A stretch of 46,241 bases of DNA from an uncultured Dorea sp. (GTDB lineage: Bacteria > Bacillota > Clostridia > Lachnospirales > Lachnospiraceae). Each line of letters begins with the position of its first letter. Position 1 is the first letter of the stretch. The position numbers and the translations under genes were made by a program. Below are positions 1-7,279 of the stretch, in pieces. The stretch spans positions 1 to 46,241 of the forward strand of contig CAMSTW010000021.1 in NCBI GenBank assembly GCA_947063855.1, written 5' to 3'. The notes beneath the pieces are model-generated. The model did no database searches and was not told the origin of the DNA. It saw only the letters and a program-made list of their open reading frames with translations.

Positions 1-861
1 GCAGATGGTGCCGTGTATGTCGATTTCGCTGCGCACGACCTTGCCAAGATCGGTGGGCGCCAGCTGATGGAACAGGCCTGTGATATAGTAGTGGCCCGTT
101 TTCTTCAGGGAATTCATGGCAACCTCCACTAATGGAACGGCTCCCGCGCAGTCATGGACGAAATCCAGCATCTCGCCGTCTGTGATCTCGCGTATCCGTT
201 CGATGGGGTCTTCGATGGAATTATTGATCACATGATCGGCCCCAAGGGTCCTGGCCAGTTCAAGGCGGTCCCTGTCGCAGTCAGCCCCGAGAACGATGAT
301 CTTGCGTGCCCCGCGAAGCTTTAGAAGCTGTGTGGCATACAGGCCGATGGGACCGGGACCTAAGACCATGACGGTGTCTTTGGATGTGAGAGGCATACGC
401 TTGACCGTGCGGTATGCGGAAGCCACCGGGTCCACTGCCGCTCCGAAGTCATAGCTTGTGGTATCGCGAAGCTTTACCAGTACCTTCGCCGGAACGCGGA
501 CATATTCTGCGAAAGCACCGTCTACATGGATACCGGTCTCGATCAGGTTATCGCACAGCGGCTCATTTCCCTCGATACAGTATTTACAATTGCCGCATCC
601 GATCACGATGCATGCGCTGACACGGTCGCCCGCCTTCCAGCCCTTTACTTTTGTTCCGACTTCCACGATGTCGCCCGCGAATTCGTGTCCGGGGATCAAG
701 GGATAAGGAACCTCCCTGGTTCCTGCAAGGATTGGCCCGTCAGAGCCGCAGAAGCCGACGGATTTTACTTTTACTATGACGTCATCCTCCCGGCATACCG
801 GTATTGGAACGTCCTTGATCGCAAAGCCTGGTCCTTTCTGTTCTTTTACTACTGCTAACAT
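1..861 (-). CDS. zinc-dependent alcohol/polyol dehydrogenase (3' end outside window)
   Basis: This is a medium-chain zinc dehydrogenase, read to residue 287, with the rest of the Rossmann domain beyond base 1. The N-terminal GroES-like domain has the catalytic zinc ligands C38 (GFCGSD) and H59-E60 (GHEF). A structural zinc lobe is formed by C89, C92, C95 and C103. The NAD(P)-binding motif VLGPGPIGLYA follows around residue 170. The start ATG has a GGAGACG box just upstream. The family includes sorbitol, galactitol-1-phosphate, threonine and butanediol dehydrogenases; the LFHQLAP...GKVVRSEI segment resembles polyol-type members, but the substrate cannot be assigned. It follows gcvPB by 77 bp on the same strand, so it may belong to that operon. 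A threonine-dehydrogenase role next to a glycine-decarboxylase-like pair is possible but unproven. Confidence 0.85.
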   Translation of the reverse strand, partial: MLAVVKEQKGPGFAIKDVPIPVCREDDVIVKVKSVGFCGSDGPILAGTREVPYPLIPGHEFAGDIVEVGTKVKGWKAGDRVSACIVIGCGNCKYCIEGNEPLCDNLIETGIHVDGAFAEYVRVPAKVLVKLRDTTSYDFGAAVDPVASAYRTVKRMPLTSKDTVMVLGPGPIGLYATQLLKLRGARKIIVLGADCDRDRLELARTLGADHVINNSIEDPIERIREITDGEMLDFVHDCAGAVPLVEVAMNSLKKTGHYYITGLFHQLAPTDLGKVVRSEIDIHGTIC

Positions 862-938
862 GTTTTCGTCTCCTTTTATAATTTTCTAATTTTTCTGATA
901 TCTTTTCCAGCCTTCCGGCAGATTGGGGACATTGTCTG

Positions 939-2498
939 TTATGCGTCCGGATTCAGTTTTTTATATGCCCGCCATGTAGTTGCGAACTTATCCCAGTCTG
1001 TCAGGCCGGACTCGTCGATCTGAGATGCCAGTGCCGCCTTGTGCGGGGCGCTCTTAACCAGTTCCGGATTCTCGTATGCTTCCTTTGCGATGGAACGGAA
1101 CGCTTCCACGAATTCATCGATATCGTCTTTGGAATAGGTTTCCACCGGTTCCGGTGTAAATGGCTCTGGAATTATCTTTGGATGGTGGCTGGCAAAATAA
1201 TCCTGGAATCCATAATCGACGATCCGTCTGCAGATGTCGTCGGTTGTGACTCCCGTGTCCTTCGTCAGCTGCTCCCAGCTAAGCCTTGCCTGCTCCATAC
1301 GGAATCTTCCTTCTGCCATAGGCATACTGAGTCCCGGGATGGTCAGCAGCTTTTTCAGCATATAGTTATTGTTAAGAATGGACAGTTCGGCGATCTGTTT
1401 CATTCCGTCCGGGCCAAGAGAGCGGATATAGGCGTAGGCACGTACCAGAACCGCAGGTACGCCGTAGAATTTCCTTAATTTTCCGATACTGTCCGGATGA
1501 TTGTAGTCAAGGTAATATTTCTCTCCGTCAAATTCTACCGTCGGAACCGCAGTGAATCTTCTAAGCTTCTCAGAGACGCACTGGGCGCCTGCCGCCGGCC
1601 CCTGGCAGCCGTGAGGTGAGGAGAAGGATTTGTGCAGGTTATAGTGGCACATGTCGAATCCCGCGTCCTTCGCCCGGGTAATCCCGAATACGCCGTTTAG
1701 GTTGGCCTGATCATAGACACAGAGACCGCCTGCCTCATGTACGGTATCCACAAACTGACGGATACGGTCGTTGTAGATACCGGTGTCCTCGGGATTGGTG
1801 ATCATCAGAGCCGCCGTATGCTCAGATACCGATGCCTTCAGGGCTTCCAGGTCCGGCAGTCCGTCCTTGTCCGGATAGAGCGTGATCAGTTTATAGCCTA
1901 AGGTTGCGGCTGTTCCGGGGTTGGCGGGGTGTGAGAGGATGGTGGTTATGATCTCGTTGCGCTGTTCTCCCTCACCATTGGCTTCATGATAGGCACGGAT
2001 GGTCTGCACATTGGCGAAGATCGCCTGGGAACCTCCGGAGGGCTGGAGGCTTACGCAGTCCATTCCGGATATTGCTTTCAGATATTCCTGGTCACGGTAC
2101 ATGATCTCAAGGATTCCCTGCAGGGTGCTTTCATCCTGGTAAGGATGAAGTTCAGTAAGCTTGGGGGATCGTATCATTTGTTCGTTGACCTTGGGGCTGT
2201 ACTTCATGGTACAGGTTCCAAGGCCGATGTCAATATTGATATCCGTCCCGATCGTCTCCTGGGAGAGTCGCATATAATGCCGCAGTATCTGCATCTGGGA
2301 CATCTCCGGAAGCGCCGGCTTCTTCTTCCTCAGAAGCCCCCGGGGGACTAAGGATTCCCCGTTGCCCACACATTCTTTGATATGTTCGGATGCAAGGGGG
2401 ATCATCACGCCCCGCTCCCCCGGATTCCCCAGTTCCATGATGATTGGTTCGTCCCATCTCGCCTCGTGGAAATCGCGGTCTGTTCTTATATATCCCAT
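939..2498 (-). CDS. gcvPB: glycine decarboxylase P-protein-like subunit 2 (GcvPB type, divergent)
   Basis: This 519-residue protein is the PLP-bearing half of a split P-protein. The family member oxidatively decarboxylates glycine and passes the aminomethyl group to lipoyl GcvH. The Schiff-base lysine is K290 in the motif HYNLHKSFSSPHG, and LGTCTMKYSPK matches the conserved LGSCTMKYNPK region. Known glycine enzymes, as I recall them, read PHGGGGPG after the lysine; here it is PHGCQGPAAG. The usual AHGSNPATA stretch is SHPANPGTA, and EPAAGAHGE is QPSGGSQAI. The protein is also about 30 residues longer than usual. It starts 1 nt after the gcvPA stop, with its ribosome site inside gcvPA, so the two are translationally coupled. 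The fold is secure, but glycine as substrate is less so. Confidence 0.82.
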   Translation of the reverse strand: MGYIRTDRDFHEARWDEPIIMELGNPGERGVMIPLASEHIKECVGNGESLVPRGLLRKKKPALPEMSQMQILRHYMRLSQETIGTDINIDIGLGTCTMKYSPKVNEQMIRSPKLTELHPYQDESTLQGILEIMYRDQEYLKAISGMDCVSLQPSGGSQAIFANVQTIRAYHEANGEGEQRNEIITTILSHPANPGTAATLGYKLITLYPDKDGLPDLEALKASVSEHTAALMITNPEDTGIYNDRIRQFVDTVHEAGGLCVYDQANLNGVFGITRAKDAGFDMCHYNLHKSFSSPHGCQGPAAGAQCVSEKLRRFTAVPTVEFDGEKYYLDYNHPDSIGKLRKFYGVPAVLVRAYAYIRSLGPDGMKQIAELSILNNNYMLKKLLTIPGLSMPMAEGRFRMEQARLSWEQLTKDTGVTTDDICRRIVDYGFQDYFASHHPKIIPEPFTPEPVETYSKDDIDEFVEAFRSIAKEAYENPELVKSAPHKAALASQIDESGLTDWDKFATTWRAYKKLNPDA

Positions 2499-2499
2499 A

Positions 2500-3993
2500 T
2501 CACTGCCTCCCTTCTGTGTCTGTCGTCGGTGCGGGAATTAGATTCCGTGCATTTCCTTCTGTGATTGCCGTCAATGCAGTTTTTAGATTCTCGATCTCTT
2601 CTTCTGTTGTCAGCTCCGAGATACAGTACAGCGCGCTCTGTCCGTACTGCGGGAAATCCTGGCTTAAGTCCTTGCCGCCGAAGATCCTGCGGGCAAGAAG
2701 TTCCTGGTTGATCTCCTTGACCGTCTTTTCTGTCCGGTCAAAATTAATCACAAATTCCTGGAAATTCGATCCGCCGAACAGATTCACCGTGATACCCTTT
2801 ATTTCGGACAGTCTGCGGATAGCATAGCTTGTCTTCTGCAGGATGGTCTCGCCCAGTTCATACATCCCTGCAGGTCCCATGCTTGCAAGATAGATGCCGG
2901 CGGTGATTCCCCAGAGGCCTGTCTCTGTTCCGAAATACTCATTGGCATTCTCGCGGCTTCCGTGGGAGCAGCGGTAGTTCATCGCGCGGCCCCATCCGTA
3001 GCGTCCGTCTTTCCCGGTTTTGGTAATGCCGTACATGTAGGTGGGGAATTGTTCAGCAAGTTCAAGATCCTGATTGCACGCAATGAATCCTGCCTGCCCG
3101 CCGCCAAACTGCATGTGCATCCCCAGCGGCTGGATATCCCCGCATACCAGATCCGCACCCAGATTCAGCGGGCTCTCTACGATGCCGAGAGATGTGGTCT
3201 CCGGCTGTGCGATGCAAAGAGCCTGGTAACGATGTGCCAGTGCGGCGATCTGTTCTGCCTGTGTCTCGAAGAATCCCAGATAAGACGGATTCTCATAGAA
3301 TACAGCCGCCGCGCTGCCGTCCTTTAATTTTTCTTCCAGATCTTGTAAGTCCATAAGGCCTGTCCGGGCATCGCTGCCAACCGTGACGATCTCACCGGCA
3401 TTCCTGCAGTATGCGAGGGCCTGTGATTGGATCTCCGGGTTCATGGTAGACGGAATCAGGATCCGGTGTCTATCGTGTCCCTTCGCCGCCTGCGCCCGGA
3501 GTGCGATGCGGAAAGCGGAAGATACCGACTGTCCGGCGTCATAAGTCGTATAGCTTACGATATCCGCGTCCAGAAGCTCGCCCATCATGCTGGTGTATTC
3601 GAATATAGCCTGCATCTTTCCGTGGTCGGAGTAGGTATCCCCGCAATAAGCGGTCAGAAATTCCCCGCGCATGTTCAGCTCGTCACAGATGGCGGGAACC
3701 TGATGACGGTAACAGCCTGCCCCCAGGAAGCTTACATAGTCCTCCGTGGTTATGTTTCGGTTCAAGATTCCCATCACATGCCGCTTCAATTCGTATTCGT
3801 TAAGGATTGGCTCCGGAAAATCCAGCCGCTCCTTGTACAGCAGATCGTCCGGGATCAGGCTTTTGTAGATCTCATCAATACTCTCTATACCCAGCTCATC
3901 CAGCATCTGTTGCTTGATCTTTGGGACACTGTTTGGCATGTAAGGGTGGACGAATGCCTTGTCCTTTCCTGTATTTCCCATTTGTTTTTTCAT
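2500..3993 (-). CDS. gcvPA: glycine decarboxylase P-protein-like subunit 1 (GcvPA type, divergent)
   Basis: This 497-residue partner subunit lacks the PLP lysine, as GcvPA proteins do. It begins with the family's typical HPYMPNSVPKIKQQML helix region, and FLGAGCYRHQVP and RGEFLTAYCGDTYSDHGKMQ follow the GcvPA pattern. Diverged parts are GDIQPLGMHMQFGGGQAGF, in place of the usual GQSLGLPMGFGGP, and the stretch after RYGWGRAMNYR, where the canonical REQHIRREKATSNI motif is replaced. It is about 50 residues longer than typical GcvPA. An AAAGGAG box precedes the ATG. Only about 35 bp separate the gene from a predicted -10 element, so there is no room for a glycine riboswitch. The upstream DNA from 4012 onward is homologous to the AAA-ATPase cassette at 10377, so its original promoter may have been replaced. 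Confidence 0.82.
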   Translation of the reverse strand: MKKQMGNTGKDKAFVHPYMPNSVPKIKQQMLDELGIESIDEIYKSLIPDDLLYKERLDFPEPILNEYELKRHVMGILNRNITTEDYVSFLGAGCYRHQVPAICDELNMRGEFLTAYCGDTYSDHGKMQAIFEYTSMMGELLDADIVSYTTYDAGQSVSSAFRIALRAQAAKGHDRHRILIPSTMNPEIQSQALAYCRNAGEIVTVGSDARTGLMDLQDLEEKLKDGSAAAVFYENPSYLGFFETQAEQIAALAHRYQALCIAQPETTSLGIVESPLNLGADLVCGDIQPLGMHMQFGGGQAGFIACNQDLELAEQFPTYMYGITKTGKDGRYGWGRAMNYRCSHGSRENANEYFGTETGLWGITAGIYLASMGPAGMYELGETILQKTSYAIRRLSEIKGITVNLFGGSNFQEFVINFDRTEKTVKEINQELLARRIFGGKDLSQDFPQYGQSALYCISELTTEEEIENLKTALTAITEGNARNLIPAPTTDTEGRQ

Positions 3994-4034
3994 CTCCTTT
4001 TCTTTTAAGTTGCTCTTCGGTATTCAGTGATTTC

Positions 4035-4064
4035 AGTATACCACAATCTGTTGTGATTTCGTAA
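4035..4064 (-). promoter_or_regulatory. candidate promoter for gcvPA-gcvPB
   Basis: On the minus strand TTACGA (4064-4059) and TATACT (4040-4035) are spaced by 18 bp and point toward gcvPA. The element lies within the DNA shared with the ATPase cassette and overlaps the CACAA-TCTG-TTGTG palindrome. It is predicted from sequence only. Confidence 0.45.
4042..4055. promoter_or_regulatory. palindrome between divergent promoters (candidate operator)
   Basis: CACAA-TCTG-TTGTG is a perfect 5-bp inverted repeat around a 4-bp centre. It overlaps the -35 of the plus-strand promoter (TTGTGA-N17-TATACT, 4051-4079) and lies beside the minus-strand -10. The copy at 10406-10421 is extended to a 6-bp arm. 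A regulator site is inferred; the binding protein is unknown. Confidence 0.4.
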
Positions 4065-4139
4065 TTTTTCGTGTATACTTATGAAGAAAAGATCATAGTG
4101 TTACAAGTTCAGATTTGTTGTAAGAGAGAGGGGGATTCC

Positions 4140-4444
4140 ATGGGAATCTATCTGAATCCGGGAAATGAAAAATTTTTCCAGTGTACCAATTCGGAAATCT
4201 ATGTTGATAAAACAGGGCTGATCCGTTACTGTAACAGGGTCATGCACGAATTCTGACTGGGGAGAGGTGACGGAAGCGCTTAAGAACTCCAAAGCCGTGT
4301 TAGAAGCAGTCTGATTAAGGAAAAATGTTATCCCGGGGCGCTTGAAGGGTATAAAGGCAATCTGCTTCTTGTGGGGTCAGTTACGATGTGAAAACAAAGG
4401 AGCACAGCTGTAAGATAGAATCTTATGAGGTGAATAAGGAATAA
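4140..4444 (+). pseudogene. collapsed remnant of AAA-ATPase/PD-(D/E)XK gene
   Basis: The remnant keeps the ribosome site, the start codon and the first about 35 codons of the 10507 gene. It then jumps at TCATG|CACGAATTC to the region matching 11620-11690. It jumps again at GAAGCAG|TCTGATTAAGG to the last about 140 bp, matching from 11960 to the stop. A one-base loss in the G-run near 4375 (four G instead of five) adds a frameshift, and translation from 4140 stops after 38 codons. About 305 of 1584 bp remain. The junctions carry short microhomologies, consistent with deletion by slippage or illegitimate recombination. The promoter and terminator are retained. Confidence 0.9.
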
Positions 4445-4445
4445 A

Positions 4446-4493
4446 ACAAAACGCGGCAGAGGTCTTGGATTCAAGATTTCTGCCGCGTTTTGT
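4446..4493 (+). terminator. rho-independent terminator of the ATPase remnant
   Basis: ACAAAACGCGGCAGAG pairs with TTTCTGCCGCGTTTTGT across a short loop. The A-tract upstream and T-tract downstream make it potentially bidirectional. The hairpin recurs at 12092-12139 after the intact gene. Confidence 0.85.
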
Positions 4494-4601
4494 TTGGGAT
4501 ATATTAGTATTGCCGAGGATAATCTTTGAAAATGATATGTTTTTGAAGACTTTTATATGATATTCTCAAGAAAACTGTTTTAAGAAAGGAGAGATGTATC
4601 C

Positions 4602-5417
4602 ATGAAGATGATAGAAGTCCGGAATCTGAAAAAGGACTACCGGATTGCGAAGAAGCGTACAGGGATGATGGGCAGCCTGAAGCATCTGGTCATGCCCAGA
4701 TATGAGACTTTGGAAGCTGTGAAAGGGATTTCCTTTCAGATTCATGAGGGAGAGAGCGTAGCGTTTCTGGGGTTAAACGGAGCGGGTAAGTCGACGACCA
4801 TTAAGATGCTGACGGGAATCATGAAGCCAAGTGAAGGAACGGTCAGGATCATGGGGAAGGATCCTTTCTTAAACCGGATTGAGAATGCCAGGAGGATCGG
4901 CGTGGTATTTGGCCAGAAGTCGCAGCTCTGGTGGGATATTCCGGTCATCGAGTCCTTCCGCCTGCTCAAGAATATCTACAGTATACCAGAGGAGCAGTAT
5001 ACCCGGAACATGGAGAGGTTCGGCGAGATCCTGGGTCTCCATGATTTCCTGTCACAGCCGGCAAGAAAATTATCCTTAGGACAGCGGGTAAGGGCGGATC
5101 TGGCGGCGTCTTTGCTGCATGAGCCGCCGATTCTTTTCCTTGACGAACCCACCATCGGTGTGGATGTAACGGCGAAGCAGAAGATCTATGAATTCTTAAG
5201 AGAGACGAACAGCAAGAAGAAGACCACCATTCTGCTCACCAGCCATGATATGAAGGATCTGGAGTCCATTTGCCAGAGATTGCTTATACTGGAGAAGGGG
5301 AAGATCCTGTTTGACGATACGATTGATAAGCTGCTTAAAGAGTACGGCGGTGAGATGACTTTGGAGGAGATTATTATCCGGTTATTTGAGCATGAGGCAG
5401 ATCATATAACCGGATGA
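4602..5417 (+). CDS. ABC-2 type exporter, ATP-binding subunit
   Basis: This 271-residue cytoplasmic ATPase energises the two permeases encoded next. Walker A is GLNGAGKST (about residues 57-65), the signature is LSLGQRVRAD and Walker B is ILFLDEPTIGVD, followed by the switch histidine in LLTSHDMKD. The FGQKSQLWWDIPVIESF Q-loop region is characteristic of the ABC-2 exporters that pair with DUF990-like (ABC2_membrane_6) permeases; the substrate is not predictable. AAAGGAG lies 10 nt before the ATG. It is about half identical to the minus-strand ATPase at 15731-16519. Its first codons and upstream DNA are duplicated at 12130-12312, where only a stub remains. Confidence 0.92.
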   Translation: MKMIEVRNLKKDYRIAKKRTGMMGSLKHLVMPRYETLEAVKGISFQIHEGESVAFLGLNGAGKSTTIKMLTGIMKPSEGTVRIMGKDPFLNRIENARRIGVVFGQKSQLWWDIPVIESFRLLKNIYSIPEEQYTRNMERFGEILGLHDFLSQPARKLSLGQRVRADLAASLLHEPPILFLDEPTIGVDVTAKQKIYEFLRETNSKKKTTILLTSHDMKDLESICQRLLILEKGKILFDDTIDKLLKEYGGEMTLEEIIIRLFEHEADHITG

Positions 5418-5509
5418 ATGAAGTGCACTATCTGGTTTAAAGACTTTGGTTTCTGGTCGGATGGAGTACTAATATAACATTGTGCCATATTATTAGAATG
5501 GAGATGAAT

Positions 5510-6298
5510 ATGAAGAAATATCTTGCTTACATAAGATGTGGATTTTTGGAGGGGTGCGCATACCGGAGCACATTTATCACCGGTATGCTGGCGAATTTCA
5601 TCCAGGCGGTGGTATTGTATTATGTCTGGAAAAGTATTTTCACGTATCAGGAAGCGGTGAATGGGTATACATGGGAGATCATGAAACAGTATGTGTTTGT
5701 CGCCTTTTTGTGCAACAGTGTTTTTTCTATGGGATTCGAGATGAATATAGCAGAGCGGATTGTGAAAGGGGACATTATACTGGATCTTCTAAAGCCTTTG
5801 TCTTATCGGGGAATGCTTTTCTTCCGCATGCTTGGGACTGCCGGACTGGAATTTGCGGCGACTTTTGTATTGATTGGAAGCGTCTATCTGTCGGTGAACG
5901 GACTGCAGTATCTGAGCGGGACGCGCACAGCGCTCTTCCTGATTTCGCTTTTTCTCGGCATGGGAGTGAAATTCTGTATCCAGTATATCTTCTCGCTGCT
6001 GTGCTTCTATACGGATAATTCTTACGGTGTGACGAAGGCGCGGGAGATACTTACCAACTTTTTCTCCGGGGCGCTCATTCCCCTGGCGATGTTTCCGGGT
6101 GTCTTAAGAGAGATTGTGAAATATCTGCCTTTTCAGGGAATCATCTATACGCCGTGCTGCATTTTTATCGGGACGTTCTCGGTGGAAGAGAGCATGATAA
6201 GTATATTCCTGCAGATTGTGTGGATTGTGGTTTTAGGACTTTTGGGGAGTTTGCTGGGGAAGAAGGCATTTGGTGTGATATCAATGTATGGAGGATAA
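5510..6298 (+). CDS. ABC-2 type exporter permease 1
   Basis: This hydrophobic protein of 262 residues has about six membrane segments and is a probable ABC-2 (DUF990-like) permease. I chose the ATG at 5510 because GGAG sits at the right distance and because the paralogous permease at 15644 also begins MKKYLSFFRLRF; an upstream in-frame start at 5480 would add ten residues. Conserved features are the cytoplasmic loop with NIAERIVKGDIILDLLKPL, and LTNFFSGALIPLAMFP, which match DYVVRGEFDR-like and FFAGALIPLPFFP regions in the paralogues. It lies 92 bp after the ATPase and its stop is 7 nt before the next start. The exported substrate is unknown. Confidence 0.85.
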   Translation: MKKYLAYIRCGFLEGCAYRSTFITGMLANFIQAVVLYYVWKSIFTYQEAVNGYTWEIMKQYVFVAFLCNSVFSMGFEMNIAERIVKGDIILDLLKPLSYRGMLFFRMLGTAGLEFAATFVLIGSVYLSVNGLQYLSGTRTALFLISLFLGMGVKFCIQYIFSLLCFYTDNSYGVTKAREILTNFFSGALIPLAMFPGVLREIVKYLPFQGIIYTPCCIFIGTFSVEESMISIFLQIVWIVVLGLLGSLLGKKAFGVISMYGG

Positions 6299-6305
6299 AA
6301 TCAGA

Positions 6306-7106
6306 ATGCAAAAATATGGAACTTATATCAAATTATACATCATGTTCCAGGTGCAGAATATCAAGTCGCTGGCGCAGTACCGGACAGATTTTCTTATGAT
6401 GGTATTCTTTACATTATTTTCACAGGGATGTAATCTGGGACTGATCTGCATCATATACAGCAATATCCCGCAGGTGGGCGGCTGGACGATGTGGGAAATA
6501 TTCCTTCTCTATGGTTTCCTGCTGTTCTCAGAAGGGTTTATCAACTTCTTCTTCCAGGGAGCGTGGAAGATCACGAATATGATCCATATGGCAGAATTAG
6601 ACCGGTTCCTGGTAAGGCCGGTGCCGGTGGGTCTGCAGCTTCTGACGGCGAAGATTGATTTTGACGGGCTTAACAAGATGGTGATCGCGGCGGCGGTTCT
6701 GGCAGTGGGATTTGGGAAGTGTGAGATTTCATGGGATGTGAAAAAGGTTATATTGCTTCTTGTGTTTTTGGCGGAGGCATGTATCATAAGAGTGTGTATG
6801 ATATGGATCGCGAGCTGTGCTTCCTTCTGGATGGAAGGGAAGAAGAACAGCCTGAATTACTTTGTGATCTCATTGGGGGAGATGGCGAAGTATCCGATGG
6901 TGATCTATCCGCCTGTTTTTCAGGGAATCTTCGGATATCTGATTCCTTATGCATTCGTAAGCTTCTATCCGGTCGGTTATCTTCTGGGCAAGGAAGGAAC
7001 CGGGGCGGGCGCGCTTGGAATCCCGTTCTTCTGTGTTCTTATGCTTGCAGCGTCCTGTATGGTGCTGAGACAGGGGCTTGCGAATTATGAGAGCAGCAGC
7101 TATTAA
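6306..7106 (+). CDS. ABC-2 type exporter permease 2
   Basis: This is the second DUF990-like permease, 266 residues with about six transmembrane segments, completing an ATPase-permease-permease exporter. The ATG at 6306 is preferred, with GGAGG 11 nt upstream inside the end of permease 1; an ATG at 6288 would overlap permease 1 by 11 bases. The loop MAELDRFLVRPVPVGLQLL is the typical cytoplasmic loop of this family and recurs as RSGEFDRVLVRPQSE in the 13944 paralogue. SLGEMAKYPMVIYPPVFQGI near the C-terminus is also shared. No regulator is adjacent, and the operon is probably read from upstream of the ATPase. Confidence 0.85.
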   Translation: MQKYGTYIKLYIMFQVQNIKSLAQYRTDFLMMVFFTLFSQGCNLGLICIIYSNIPQVGGWTMWEIFLLYGFLLFSEGFINFFFQGAWKITNMIHMAELDRFLVRPVPVGLQLLTAKIDFDGLNKMVIAAAVLAVGFGKCEISWDVKKVILLLVFLAEACIIRVCMIWIASCASFWMEGKKNSLNYFVISLGEMAKYPMVIYPPVFQGIFGYLIPYAFVSFYPVGYLLGKEGTGAGALGIPFFCVLMLAASCMVLRQGLANYESSSY

Positions 7107-7126
7107 GTTATGGGACATTCGTCCGC

Positions 7127-7224
7127 AAATTCACTCATGTTTTGTGATATTCAACAGAGAATTCACTCGTTTTTTTGTAATAACTAAAATAAAGTTCGCT
7201 CATTTTTTTGTATTTCTGCTTGCC
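7127..7224 (+). repeat. three imperfect 32-33 bp direct repeats upstream of the DUF4143 ATPase
   Basis: Three blocks begin AAATTCACTCAT (7127), GAATTCACTCGT (7159) and AAGTTCGCTCAT (7192). Each is followed by a T-run and TTGT. They fill the gap between the exporter operon and the -10-like TATAAT at 7246-7251. They could be iterated protein-binding sites or remains of slippage. No function is known. Confidence 0.6.
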
Positions 7225-7279
7225 TTTGTTATTAAATGCGTATACTATAATAGAGAGAAGATAGAAATGAGGTGGGGGA

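Larger units (their letters stand above)
4012..4682 (+). repeat. left copy of segmental duplication (ATPase cassette + ABC gene start)
   Basis: Starting at GCTCTTCGG (4012) the sequence is nearly identical to DNA starting at 10377. It covers the promoter, the ATPase gene ends, the terminator, the 110-bp spacer and the first about 65-80 bases of the ABC ATPase gene. The left copy has lost most of the ATPase coding sequence but retains the functional downstream ABC operon. Left flanks differ between the copies, so 4012/10377 is a sharp boundary. No terminal inverted repeats or transposase were seen. Confidence 0.85.

Noticed and set aside
3994-4100. Glycine riboswitch upstream of the gcvP pair
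   Set aside because: The leader is only about 35-40 nt and consists of ATPase cassette DNA; no tandem aptamer sequence is seen.
4140-4444. Small protein gene of 38 codons at the ATPase remnant
   Set aside because: Its first 35 codons are identical to the intact ATPase start and it ends at a deletion junction, so it is a decayed copy, not a new gene.
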